Of a stretch of 64,000 bases of DNA, positions 22,392-58,835 are shown piece after piece (position 1 is the first letter of the stretch; each line of letters begins with the position of its first letter). Below the pieces are notes generated by a model. That model ran no database searches. It saw nothing but the letters and a program-made list of their open reading frames with translations, and had not been told where the DNA came from. The translations under genes and the position numbers were made by a program. The DNA is from Aporrectodea caliginosa (taxonomy: Eukaryota > Annelida > Clitellata > Crassiclitellata > Lumbricidae): the NCBI GenBank assembly GCA_020284085.1, contig JACEVL010000493.1, forward strand, positions 62,001 to 126,000. The letters are read 5' to 3'.

Positions 22392-24017
22392 GTAGTAAAA
22401 CCAGTAGGCTGCAGGCCAAGAAGAGAGTAGGCTAGCCTACAGAACAACATCTGACCCGACCTTCAATATTCTTAGCCCTCAGATTTTTGTTGTATAGTAA
22501 ATACTCATTTGTGTAGCGCCGTTTCAAGAAAAATCATCAAAGGACAAAGGTGCTCCAAACCTTACTAGGCCTATAGGCCTATACGTACGGTACAAGAGCA
22601 TGACGAACTATATAGCATGGTCTTAACTGTAACCCCGATTCGATTCGACTGAACATTTGTGATTCGCAGGTCCCTAGTTTAAAAAACTTAAAAGCTGTAG
22701 GGGGCCTACGTCTTGCAACCTATGCAACAACCTCATGACTGGAACTAGCAGACGTCAGCATTTTCCACCCACGCTCGATGTCATGATTGCGCAATCTGGG
22801 CATCAGTCTGTCTTTCAGTTCATTAGCCCAGAGGCCGCTTTCATCTCTTCTTGCTGACTTGGCTCCAGTTGGCGGTGCTTTCTCACCCTGCAGTGTCATG
22901 TCTGATGTCTCATGTCCAATATTTGCACGTGGGGTGAATGTTCTCACCGTGTATACAAGGTAGCATGACTGCGACTGTAAATAGGCCAACCTAAAGCGTC
23001 TTAATTCGTATTTCGACCGTGGAGAAAATGTGTGGGCGTTGGCTTAAGAAATCGATTAGACGTTTCTTAGTCTACATGTATAATAGCGGGGCTTTCACTG
23101 AGCAAATTTACAACGAGTAGGTCGTGTTTCCTATAGTGTGGTTAAGAGCCTATAGTGAATTATATACCCAGATTTGTTCGCGTGGTTAAGAGCAGTAGGC
23201 CTACGTAATTATATAGGTCTATATCTAGGGGGTGCGTGAGTGGATTGCGTCGTGTAGTTAAGAGCATTGCATGAGTAGGCCTACTTGTATTTATCTAGGG
23301 TTGGTTTGCCGATTACTTCGTGTGGTTAAGACCATTACGTGAGATACAGAGGTGCGTGGGTACAATCAGGAGATGGGTCAGGTGAGATAACTCGATCCAG
23401 GGATGATTGAGTAGGGGGACTTTTCACACGCGAATTTTTAAGATGGGGGGAGGGAGGGGATTGAATGGTGTTGCATAAGAACTTTGTGTAACGTAATATC
23501 ATATGTGACAATTAAGTAAAGCAGTGTGAGTTGTCAAATCCGACCTATCGTAATTTCTTCACATTATTATGTTAATTCTTGACAGACGTAGGCCTACGAG
23601 CATTTTCAGAAGCTATAGCCTATAGGCCTAAAATCTGGAACTCTAATCCCGCATCTGTTCATTTTGCTTATTTTAGTATTATTTATTGGTGTCTCCGCCA
23701 TAGACTGTTTTTTTTAATAATTTATTTATCTGATTATACGGGTTGATATTGGTAGCCTCCGTAATAGATTGACACCTATTGCATCGGATACCGATGTTAT
23801 AAAGTTGCTAATTAGGGCCCTAACAAATATTACGGTACACTACTCCAGAACTATGCAAGAGGTCGATTAATTTTTGTGGGCCCTATAGTTTGTGCAGAGA
23901 CGGTGTCAGCAAAATCAAGTGTTTCATTCATTTACTATATTTTGCTTATCACGCCGAGACGGGCGACAGCTATGTCTAGACTTTGAGTCTCAAGAGTTCT
24001 TATATTTTTATGCAACC
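22392..24017. other. intergenic, TAGGCCTA-rich, no gene recognised
   Basis: Unique-looking intergenic DNA with many TAGGCCTA octamers and a degenerate repeat containing 'tgtggttaagagc' at 23120-23340. An 89-residue minus-strand frame at 22720-22989 (ending NHDIERGWKML...) is not recognised and has no splice or family support. Confidence 0.4.
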
Positions 24018-24025
24018 AATTGTTG

Positions 24026-24415
24026 CAGGGCCGTAAATCCCGGGGAGGGAAAGGAGGGAATTCCCTCCCCACTTTTAAGCCTGGGGAGGGAACGTGAAGG
24101 AATTCCCTCCCCACAAATTCGTCTAAGCTGTGCCATAAATTTATATTAAGGTCACCAACCAAGATCGACGACTGCCAACAGTGCACGTCTAGTAGGATAA
24201 TTTACTGCGGGAACATAGATAATGCAGGAAACCTGACTCTTTCGGCTTGAAAGCTATAACAGGTGTGAATCATGTGGCTGCTGAAGATAGATTTCCTTCT
24301 TAATTGAGAGCTGGCAGAACTTATGTTGTGACAAGCGGTCAAGCCCAACGCATCACCCTACAAGACGTACAGAGCAGAGTGTGTTCGGAGACAGGACGAC
24401 AAATTATGAAGACAG

Positions 24416-24495
<80 letters not shown>

Positions 24496-24725
24496 GAGTG
24501 TGAACTTTCAGGGTGGGAGGAATCATGCCTGAGTGAAAGCTACCACATGTAATGTTGGGTGTCGAAACATAGATTATGGTCCACGGTAAATTCAAAGGGC
24601 GAGGGATTTTGAAGTGACATTAGCAATATATTATCTTGCGGAGCGTCGTTGGATATAGAAATTAGAGACGGGCAGCAAATTCCTAATAGGGGGCCTACAG
24701 CTGTGATCATATTATGTGTGTGTGC

Positions 24726-24759
<34 letters not shown>

Positions 24760-25760
24760 GAGTGAGAGACAGACAGACAGAAATAGCGACAGAGAGAGTG
24801 TATGTAAATATATATATATGTATTTAATATATAATTATATGTACATGTAGATATATTTACGTTAATGCATAGTATTCCGGCTGTGTGGGCTTTTCAGAGT
24901 TTTCAGTTAATCTGGAGACCCCATTCGAGCGTATTACAGATCTCAGGATTATAAGTAAATTTTAGATAGATCTAAATAAAATTGATAAATAAAGCTGTCG
25001 TTTTTAAGTCACCAGCTGCAAAGTGTGATGGTAAGTACAAGTTCACACTAGGGCCTACTCTCACTTCTGTGACTGCATTTCATATAAACAAATTAAGCAA
25101 TTTGCCATAACCTAAACACCACGGTATGTGCATCAGAAAATTTATAAACAGCATTATATCTATATATAGATGCCTAAGTTCCTGTACATTTATTTTCTTC
25201 TACGCAAAAAAATCATTTTGGACGCAGTGTATACTTGTAATCGCAAATGTAGCCTAATCCTAATTTATAGATTTCGTTAGCGACCAAAACAGCGACGTCA
25301 CGGGAACCAGCTTATTCACAGGCGCTCAGTCAAAATAAAATACATAAACAACATCGATAGGCAGAGGATCAAAATCCACCAGTGGTGGTACAAAATGACA
25401 AAAATATTGTTCTACATTAGGCCTATATCGGAATTAATGTATAATTTTATCCGCCTTCGGTCTGTACTTGGTTGAGGTTGGCTGACACAACTTTTAAACA
25501 CTTTACGGGCCATTGGGCAGCGAGACAGACAGACAGACAAGACAAGCAGATAGAGAGCGTGTGTGTGCGTGCCTGCATGTGTGTGTGAGAAAGAGAGACA
25601 GAGGCAGAGACAGAGGGAGACCTGTATAGTGTATACTGCGCACAATCAGACTTAAGTTTATCATTCGGCTCAATATTTGGTTGTTTGTAGCCTACATAGG
25701 CGCGCTCTTCCGAAGGGGAATTTTTCCCTCCCCACTTTTCAAAACAGATTTACGGCCCTG
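24026..25760. mobile_element. hAT-type non-autonomous element, copy 1
   Basis: Begins CAGGGCCGTAAATC and ends GATTTACGGCCCTG, flanked by a perfect 8-bp duplication aattgttg (24018-24025 and 25761-25768). End sequence and duplication length fit hAT. 1735 bp; no transposase. Contains (TA)n, GT/GA runs and hairpin-forming 'ggaattccctcccc' blocks near the left end. Nearly identical to the inverted copy at 48846-50574 even across microsatellites, so both are recent. Confidence 0.95.
24419..24491. repeat. (TA)n microsatellite inside hAT copy 1
   Basis: About 36 TA repeats. The equivalent tract in copy 2 is at 50112-50181. Confidence 0.97.
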
Positions 25761-25768
25761 AATTGTTG

Positions 25769-28525
25769 CTATAGGTCTCAGTCTGTATAAGGTATACTAG
25801 GAGAAACTTTCTGATCACAGGTTGAAACCCTATCCACGATAGGCCTACCCCGACCTCTGCCCTGATAACTGTCTTCCTCGCACTGGTTAGGCCCTACAGC
25901 CAAACAAGTGCCGGTGAATAAGCTGCGTGGTCTCCATGACGCAACTTTTACGGCATTGAGAAATTTAGAAGATTGGCATTTCGATGATTGTTGCTCTCAT
26001 GACAATTATAATTGCGACTCTCGTCTCTGTCGAGTGGCCTATATATAGGCTATAGGCTACGTGTTACGGTGCTCATGCATCTTGACTGAGGATGGAATTC
26101 ACATATTCCTTTCCATGTTCTTCTAGGCCTACTCTTCCTTCTTTTCCGCTTCCTTCTTCGCTCCGTTGAGTCCCTTCTCCCTCTCCTCTTATTTCTGTTC
26201 GGACCCTCGTCTTGTACTCTTTCTCGAAGGGGATAACGACCCCCAACAATGTCTACTGGGGGGGGGGGGTTCATAGTGAACATGCAGTGGTAACATCACT
26301 GGCGTGAAGAGCAATATAGGTTGCGGGATCGCTTTCCGAACCCTCCCAAAGGTCATTCCTCTGAAAGTATGAACATAATTAGCACAATTAACACATAGGC
26401 TAATTAGGCTAATGAACATAAAATCGTAACCTGCTCTACTGACGATGGAGAGCGCAGCAAGCACACCATCCCTTACAATAAAACACAATTTTACATGAAT
26501 AACACTATAGAGGTAGGGCTTAATATCTAATTAAGTGCAGCCATATAGGCTAATACGCCTTTTAGATTAGCCCTATTTTTAAACAGATGCAGCGTTGGGA
26601 TGCAAGGGAGTTGAGTAGGAAAGGAATTCCGAAGTACCGGCTCATAAATTCTAATAAGCCTACTATGCTGCCTAACTTAACTTAGCATAGTGGGTGCTGT
26701 AGAATTTCTGATCTTAGGGAAAAATTACGTCCCAGAAATTTACCACCATTCTTCCGGGTGCATTGAGCCTATTATAGGCCTACGACTCTTAAGTGCCAGC
26801 GGCAACGAATGAATCATGAATATTGATAATGATGATGACGAACCTAATCAATAGTCTATGAGAGTTAAGGCAGGTTCAAACCTATATAGAATGACATCAG
26901 AGCTAAATATAGCAAACGATAAATTTATCCTCTGATGTAAGAAATTTATGGGGCTAAGTTTAGCGAGCCAATGAGAAGCGTTGTTCGGGTGATGTCATTA
27001 GACAAAAATAGAGAGTTCTAAATTTAGAACAGCTGATACCTAGGGTTTCTACCGTGCAATAAGGACCTGAGTTGGATTTAATGATGAGCCAACAACATGT
27101 AACTGATATCAGCTTGATTCAGAGCTTTTAAATAATCATTTATTCACTAGTCATCTTTATATAAGTACGAAACGTCGACCTGGCGACCACTGAGTCAGAT
27201 AAATTCGCTAAATTAGGATCTATCATCTACACGGTGGTCGTAAAATTAGCGCCCTATATAAAATCCAGATAAGCTTCGATTAAAGTATCAAAGTAAGTTC
27301 CAGACGTGTTATAAACGTGCGTTCATGTTATTCTTATTTGTTAACCGAAGAATTTGAATTATTTAGAATCGATTGATTGAAATTGCCAGTTGTTTACCAG
27401 TTATAACTCAAGTGCCAGGTGAGTTAATTGGTCTGCAGGTAGAGTGTGCTTAGTTTAAAGTGACCTCTCACCCCAGGTGTGAACTAATCCACGTGAGACG
27501 TTTTAACCGGATTTCATTACAGTTTCTTGACCTTCTGTCTTGGGTAATTACAAGTGCAAAATGGGAAAACACCGATCACATATTTTCTCCAAAAGTTCAA
27601 TACAACTTTCATTTAGGCCTACTTACTGAACTTTGATAGATTAAATTAAAGCAGATTTTTGCACCGTTTTTGTCGCTTTATTCCGTTTTACTCAAATTGC
27701 TTGTTAACAGTTAGTAGCTTATTTAATTATCTCTTCGTATCAAGGGCATGATATAGAAATTATAATACGAATTGTAGCTTGTAAGGCTATTACCGGGATG
27801 ACCAAATTAAGTCATATTTTTGAAGACCAAAGACTATATTAGTAAGTGAAAATACAGCAAACATAGTGTGTAAATTTTATTAAAAGAGATGAAATCTAAA
27901 GCTAATTTCCATTTAGTGTAATGCACTCTTTCCTGTTCTAAGCAGATGCCCATTATAAAGACCATGACTTTATGAGCAAGACCAAGGACAAGGGTCAAGT
28001 CTTCAATGATAGCGATTAAGCATAAAATTATGTAAATTTTAGTGAAGATCTGTACCTCAGAAATTCATTGTAACAATACCTTGTGATACTAAGGTTGCAT
28101 AATAAAGGGTTCATGGTATAAAGCTGTAGCCTATATATCAGAATTTGTATCACATTGAAACACATGACAAGGAAGTTTTGGTGTACTTATGTAAATGCAA
28201 GTCGTTTTCTGACTGTAATTACAGATAGTTTATGCATTTTGTAAATTTTTGGACTGTTGTGGAATTAAGTAGGCTTGAGTAGGTATTTATTACATGGTGA
28301 GTCAAATAATTCAGCACTGATTGAAATGGGTTATAAATCTGTTCAAGTTTTATTTTGCATTTATTTGCATAATGAAGTCAACATATGACTTGAGTAGGCC
28401 TACCTCTGAGGAAGTTTCCACGCAGTGGTGCTATATAAATTTGCAGTTATAGTTACAATTACAAAATGAGATAAATGTAATAATTAGCTTCAGGTTGATA
28501 TTTGGCTGACGTTTGGTTTTTGCAG
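25769..28525 (+). other. presumed 5' flank and 5' UTR region of the DUSP gene
   Basis: Mostly non-repetitive. A consensus donor ccag|gtgagt at 27418/27419 could end a 5' UTR exon that splices to the acceptor at 28525. A CT-rich stretch with a poly-G run is at 26050-26275. No TATA or start site can be fixed by eye. Confidence 0.35.
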
Positions 28526-28536
28526 TGAGTAAAGAA

Positions 28537-52283
<23,747 letters not shown>

Positions 52284-54180
52284 TTCTAAGAAAGAGTCAG
52301 ACACTATGCAATTCCATTCGCTGCTGTCTTTGCTCTTTTATCTAGGAACTCATTATTGTCAAATCTCAGTGTAACATTTGCACATCAATCCTCAAAGTGA
52401 TGGCTTTTAGATCCCTTGAACAGACCATATGGCAAAGCACACAACAAAAGCGGTTTGATATGGCACAAATTCTGTTATAATCCATGTTGAAATGATCAAA
52501 CTCATTTCAGCAATCTGTGATTGAAGTCATGTGTCACGTGGAGGGTTTGGCGACTACTGCAAAACAATTTTGTACAATTATGCATTGTAGGTTTCATACA
52601 TATGTATGTATTTACATGTGTAACGGTATGTATGTGTCTTTAAATGTGCATCTATCGGGACATTACAGAAAGTCTTCTAAATTTCCTCTGTACTGCATAC
52701 TTTTTGGCCCGTGACCGAGTTCACTTAATAGCAGCTGTAAGTATTTTTAAACTAGTATATATATATATATATATATATGTATCAGGGTACTTAATATAGC
52801 GCATTTTAAGTACCTCACAAAAACGCCGTAAATATTTATTAAACTGTGTTACACGTAGCAATCCATGTAGTCACTGTAACAACTTATACGTCATTGTTTT
52901 CAAGCTTTAAGATTGTCTAATGGGGAGCTGTTCGTTGACTGGACCAACTTCCGGTAGAAACAGTTCGTCAACTTTCGTATACACTCAGATGAATCCGTGG
53001 CACTTTTAATATTAATGCAGAGTTTTCTGTAGGATATGTTGAGGTAGCGTTAAGTAGCCTACATAGTAATTTGTTACAGGCCTCTGTCAACAGCAGAATT
53101 AGAGGTTTTGGAAATTAAAGACTTTTAGGCACAAAGAACAATCAAGTAACATGTGACAACCTTATCTTGGCGCAAAAGTTAATGCAAAGTTGACGTTGAA
53201 CTCAGAATATCTTTCGTAAAACATAACCGAGTGAGAGGACAGATGTACTAGACTTCAGCTGATCAACCATACTAAAGTCTGGCCTGTGAGATTTCCACTG
53301 GTCTGCATTTTGGCATGGACCATAAACACTTGTGTTGTATTTAAGGCACTCGTGCTACAAGTCATTGTGTGTAGCATGTAGCTTATTTATTACGAAACAT
53401 TTGAGTTTTGCAATAACGGACAGCTTTAAACGTTTTGAAATCTGTCGTTTTGTCATGCTTAAAATAAGATCATTATGGCATATCTTTAGATTTATCTTGG
53501 AAACCAGAGTTGGCATAGGTAGGCCCTACCCGTAAATATGGAAGTACTGTGTATAGTTTTAGACGTATTGTAGCCTACCGATACCAGAATTTTAGACGTA
53601 TTGTACCAATACCAGAATAACGTGTTTAAATCACCCTCTAGGAAGCAGACATTTTTTTTACTGACAGCGATACCTTTTTGTGGAATGATCAAACCGAGAC
53701 GTGCGGTTGAAAAGACAAATAAATTTTTTCTACTATTTACGTGATTTGCTTCAATGTTTAATAATGTTGATTTTTCTGTAAAAAATTATATTATTTACCG
53801 GTATGGGATTTGTGCAATGTTGTTGCCTTCTTGAGAAATGCCTTGTGTCAGAGTTTCTATAAAATAAACTGCACAAATTTGGTTGGTTAGTCAGGCCTTA
53901 GATTCAGTTTGCAGAATTTGCGCAAGTAAAAGTTAGTGGTAAAAGTAAAAGGCAACAAACCTTGTCTGCCTAAGGAGCCCCGCCTGTGATCAAGCCATAC
54001 TGTGAGTTGGTAGTGGCTTGTGACGTGCCACGGCAGAAGCTGGATTGGTACTGAAACTGATTCAACAAAACTGTACCAGCGGATTTGTTTTGACCAAGCA
54101 CCAACAAACTAAGCTGGTCTTCTTGATGTAGCTTTTGTAGTGCTAAAAGCGTAAGGACTTATGTTGGCTCTGCTGCATCA
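52284..54180 (+). other. DUSP 3' UTR and downstream flank
   Basis: Non-coding sequence after the DUSP stop; short (TA)n at 52756-52778. Sense AATAAA at 53715 and 53863 are candidate poly(A) signals. Confidence 0.5.
53863..53868 (+). promoter_or_regulatory. candidate poly(A) signal for DUSP
   Basis: AATAAA followed by 'tttggttggttagt' (T/G-rich), about 1.6 kb after the stop. AATAAA at 53715 is an alternative. Confidence 0.4.
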
Positions 54181-54194
54181 TACCCTGTGAAAAT

Positions 54195-54450
54195 ATGTAT
54201 TTCAGTCTCCTTGGTCCCAGGTCGTGGTACCCTTCGGTCGGCTGCCTATCGACTCCTGACTGTCCCATATATGCATACTGCTACAGCTCACTGCAGAAGC
54301 TTTGCCTACGTTGGACCCACCAGCTGGAATCGCCTTTCTGGAGAGCTGCAGCTCAAGCTCCTCAGTTTGTTCCTTCCACAGTTTCGCAAGCACCTGAAGT
54401 CTGTATTGTTTGACAGTGATTTCACTAGTATGGGTTGGGAGCGCCACTAA
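54195..54450 (+). pseudogene. LINE ORF2 C-terminal fragment
   Basis: Reads RGTLRSAAYRLLTVPYMHT and then RSFAYVGPTSWNRLSGEL and FRKHLKSVLFDSD, the usual 'LRSA..R.F.V..P..WN.LP......FK..LK..LF' end of CR1/Jockey-type LINEs. It ends with a stop at 54448-54450; upstream RT absent. Confidence 0.8.
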
Positions 54451-55189
54451 TGCGTTTATCCTTGAAGTGGATCCTTTTAAGCGTCAGACAAAATTACACC
54501 TCAAAGCTTATTGCTTACAGTGCGTCACAGTTAGAATCAAATTCAGTAGGTTTCAGCTTTTACGTGAGTAGTTGACGCTGCATTTTCACATTCTGATATT
54601 AAGTGCCAAACAACGTGACGAATGGAGCATTGGCCGTACGAACTTGCCTAGGAAGGCAGAGAACCAAAAGAAGAAGATATTAAATGAATACCCACCGTAA
54701 GCACTTGCAATGTTAAAAATCAAAATGTTCTTTTGTACTGTGAGATTTTGAAAGTTTGTTTTTGTAGTTGTTTAAAGTAGTTTCTCAAAGTTTTTTCAAG
54801 CGTTTTACTTTAACCTTACTGACCTCAGGAACTCCGGATTACTTTACAAGTTTGTAATAACCAACATTCCTGTTCATGATGGTTCATGAACTGTAGTCAG
54901 CTGTAGAGAGAGAAAAATAAGTTTATTCAATGTAGACTCGTTAATGTGAAGATGCCTTACAATACAGCAATTAAATCAGGCCTCATGTTTAGTGACAATG
55001 CTGAAAAATTTGATATTTACCACTGCGCTGTAATTCTTGTGTTGCATTAACCAGTACAGCGTCAATAGCTTAGAGGGACTTAATATCACTTCATGTTAAG
55101 CAGAATGATGCATAAACCAGAAGCTTTGTTTATTGGTATGAAACAGGTAGACACACTGCTATCTGATACATGTGGTAATAGGAAAAATG

Positions 55190-55338
55190 TAAGAGTCCAC
55201 ACTGTACTGACTGCTCCAGTCATGCACCTTTTGCTTTACTTGTTACACTGCACTGACTGCTCCAGTCATGCACCTTTTGCTTTGCTTGTTACACTGTACT
55301 GACTGCTGTACAGCCATGCACCTTTTGCTTTACTTGTT
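55190..55338 (+). repeat. ~55-58 bp tandem repeat, three copies
   Basis: 'actgactgctccagtcatgc' + 'accttttgctttacttgtta' repeated. Confidence 0.9.
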
Positions 55339-55699
55339 AAACTTCGATATTTCTAGTTCTTTGTCAAAGAAACTGACTCGATGTATATTTTTAGTAAATG
55401 CTAAGTCTTTTTCAGCAGTTTCAAATGTGCAGTTATAAATTTGTCTAGTATCACGTAAACTTGTGAATGCATGTGTAAAATCTTTTTAGCATAGCTAGTC
55501 ATCTTTTCAGTGTTTGAATGAAATTTGTGCTTTATAAACACAGGTAAAATAATGCTGTAAATTATAGAATCTTTTGTATAATGGTTACAAATTTTAAAAT
55601 ATTGTTGATATACATTAAGAAAATGCAAGAGTTTAGAGTTTGTATCTTTTCTATACAATAGTGAATGATACATACGAAACAAACTCTTAATTTTCAGAT

Positions 55700-55815
55700 G
55701 AAGGGAGATAACTGGCCACCGGCCCTCGTAAGCTGAGGTTAAGAAAATGAAGTCGTTAACGTTCATGCCCATGGCTGCCTGTCAGCCTAGATTAAGGGAC
55801 TGCTCTTCTCCTTAT
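55700..55815 (+). mobile_element. SINE-A 3' half
   Basis: 'gggagataactggccaccgg', 'gttaagaaaatgaagtcgtt' and 'cccatggctgcctg', ending 'aagggactgctcttctcct'. Confidence 0.72.
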
Positions 55816-56089
55816 TAATGTATGTCAGAAATTGGTTGCATATAACATACAAAATTTTAATACACAAAAGCAGTGAATTATGAAGTGTAATTTACATAAA
55901 TTTGAAAAAACGACAAGAGTTTAACAGAGGTTTGAAACATTGGAAGATTTTTAATACAAGTTCAGTACTCTATAATACAAATCTGAAAACATTATGCCCC
56001 AAATAACAAAATATAGTGAAACTGTTCTCTTCAGTGACTAATGCAAACTAAATATTTGTCCGTATATTGCAATGTTAGAGCTGTAGCTG

Positions 56090-56310
56090 TTGTACCACAA
56101 AATTGCAGTCACCATTGCACTTCCAAGTTAAGACTTACCTTTTCAACTTGCTGTCACCATTGCCCTTCAACTGAAGACTTACCTTTTTCAACTTGCTTAT
56201 CCACCATAGACTGTCTCTCAGACTGATTGACCTCATAAAGGCTTGGTTTTGATGTCTGTGCATTAGACACCAAAGTGACAGAAGTAACTAATTACAATTA
56301 CATTTAAGGC
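56090..56310 (+). pseudogene. possible LINE 3'-end remnant
   Basis: 'caactgaagacttacctttt' occurs at the end of a LK-TYLF-like motif and is partly duplicated; followed by 'acaccaaagtgacagaagta'. Weak. Confidence 0.3.
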
Positions 56311-56684
56311 AGTCATTGTTCGACCCTGTACTAACCTCAAGTTTTTAACACCAGCATCAGTTACTGAGGTAATTGCATTTACCACTCTATCCGTGAACAG
56401 AAGTATTTATATAATAATTGAGAAAGAGGTACGGTAACTGGTGATATAAAGCCACGAAGACCAATGTAAGCCTGCCGTTTTGGCCAATCTTCTGGTTAAA
56501 GAGGAAATGTTTCAAATTTATGAGCAAGGTGCAAATTTTGGTCATAAGATTTTGATCCAAAGGATGATAATTATGGCAGTGCAACCTATTAATGTAAGAT
56601 AAGTCAGTCAAGATTCTCTGACGTTTGGCAGAAGAGATCTCTTTCTGCTCTGGAGCAAACAATCCCAATTAAATGTTAAGAACA

Positions 56685-57005
56685 CAAATTATTCTGTTCC
56701 TCATCTGAAACTGGAATAGAAATCTTTCGAAACTTTAAAAACTTAGATTAAAAATTAGAAACTTAAAAAATCACATCATATTCTGTGCCTCTTCTGAAAC
56801 TGGAAAAAAAATCTTTTGAAACTTTAAAAACTTAGATTCAAAATTAGAAACTTAAAAAATCACATCATATTCTGTGCCTCTTCTGAAACTGGAATAGAAA
56901 TCTTTTGAAACTTTAAAAACTTAGATTAAAAATTAGAAACTTAAAAAATCACATCATATTCTGTGCCTCTTCTGAAATTGGAATATAAATCTTTCAAAAA
57001 TTATA
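56685..57005 (+). repeat. ~90-bp tandem repeat, about 3.5 copies
   Basis: 'cacatcatattctgtgcctc' starts units at about 56772, 56862 and 56951; each includes 'aaaaacttagattaaaaatt'. Confidence 0.92.
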
Positions 57006-58260
57006 CAATTCCAAAAAATTACATTATTCTTGACAAAGCCCGTTACGATTATATGCAGTAACTTCTGTACACCTGTATATATGTACCAGACATTTACGAT
57101 TAATTTTACATAACGACTTTAGTCTCAAATTGTTCTTTAAAATGCACTACAGGTTCTTAGTGTCCAATTAGCTCATATCTTACACTTGAAACTACATAAC
57201 AAAAAGTAAATTGCAGTTTAACACTTAATGAAACAATGATTAATGCAGAATTCTTGAATTTTGACAAATTACAAGAGTAAAACTTTGAAAGGTGAACTTA
57301 AATTTTTCCAATACTCCACTTAATCAAACATGTTTTCAAAAGATATAAAATGCTACTTAACAGTGATTATTGTTGATCAAGTCAATTATTGTCGATCATT
57401 TTTCCATTAAGCCGAACGAGTCAACAATACCATTACTTTTCTTTACCACTTTATGCCATGCCACGAGGCCCAGTTCACCACGTGAGAAATGTGTGTTATT
57501 TAGTGTTGCTCTGAATACAATTTAGCACCATGAAAAGCTAACGAGGTATTTACGTACTACTCAATCAATTATTCAGAGTATTATTCTGTCTGCTTACTGT
57601 TCGACTGGAAAACGATGATTGCCTCCCCCTAGTGGGTAACTTCAGCACTAGAGCTGTCCAGTTCTCCTGATCACTTCATCAATATTCATCAACTGGGATC
57701 AGTTCATGAATATTCATAAATTGGGATAATTTCCCAAAAGGCATCATAGCCGTCAAGACACAGATTTACAGTTATTTACACGTTCCCCTAAGGACAGAGG
57801 TCACAACTGGAAGAAGCCAGAGATGTCCAGAAGGTGTAGAGGAAGGACTGATTAGAAGAATCCGATAAACTGCACATGTTTCGGTCAGGTTTCTTCTGTT
57901 GCTTTGTGCAAACAGCGAAAGCTGATTGCATCACACATTGTCACAGCAGATTCCACAGTAGTGCATTCCCCGAATGATTTTCTACCAACGTGCACGTTTA
58001 TTTGCAGATCTCATTAATGCTGTCGTACGTGGTCCAACTGTTAAGATCCGCACTGTAACGAGGTTTTAGCAGTACTTCTACAAACTCCCTGATTGTGGGA
58101 TACCTGAGACAAAGAATCGCCCTAGAATAATCAATCTACAAAGCCATGGCCACTTCTCTAAGGCATTTACAGTGGCAAGACAAATGCCTTAAACACCAAG
58201 GGACTAATGGACAGTTCCCACTGCAGGTAAAGTATAAAATAATATGGTACAGTTAGTATT
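57005..58260. other. intergenic / 3' flank of the minus-strand gene
   Basis: AT-rich non-repetitive sequence, probably holding the 3' UTR of the minus-strand gene. I did not identify its cleavage site. Confidence 0.35.
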
Positions 58261-58401
58261 ACTACTACTACTACCACTACTACTAATTAAAATAATAATA
58301 TTGCTTTATGGAGCTCATTTGAGGAGCCAGAAATCTGCAAAGACTAGTCATTCTCCCTTGTTTAGGGTAGTTTTGAACCCTCTGGATTTCATCCTTTCGG
58401 T

Positions 58402-58402
<1 letters not shown>

Positions 58403-58450
<48 letters not shown>

Positions 58451-58456
58451 TAATAA
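58403..58456. repeat. (AAT)n microsatellite
   Basis: About 17 AAT units; CTA/GTA trinucleotide runs lie at 58255-58285 and 58550-58620. Confidence 0.95.
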
Positions 58457-58835
58457 ATTTCCTTCCAAGTACTTAAAGTGTGTGCAGTGAGTAAATTTGC
58501 ATATGATAAGTGATGCATTTTCGTGAGGGAGGCAAGAATCAAGAACAGTAGCAGTTACCATTAGCAGCAGTATTGCTGTAGTAGCACAACAGTAGCAGTA
58601 GTAGTAGTGATAGTGACAGAGCATGTATGGACAATCGCTGAACTTCCATTGTTCTTTCAAATACAAGTTGGTTCAATTCTTCACTTCACGCCCCAAGGAA
58701 GGTATCCAAGAGCATTTTACTCTGCGCTCTTCCTTCGTTATGCCACAAATATCGGAAGAACCAAAGGTTAGTCAGTTTGACGCAGCATTGTTCAAATATC
58801 CCATCAAAATATATGACTGAACACTCAAACTACAT

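Noticed and set aside
22720..22989. 89-residue minus-strand frame as a gene
   Set aside because: Possible remnant, but no family, no splice partners and no repeat relationship could be shown.
24304..24552. 82-residue frame with (IY)n in hAT copy 1
   Set aside because: Reads through a TA microsatellite; the same frame in copy 2 is not evidence of coding because the whole element is duplicated.
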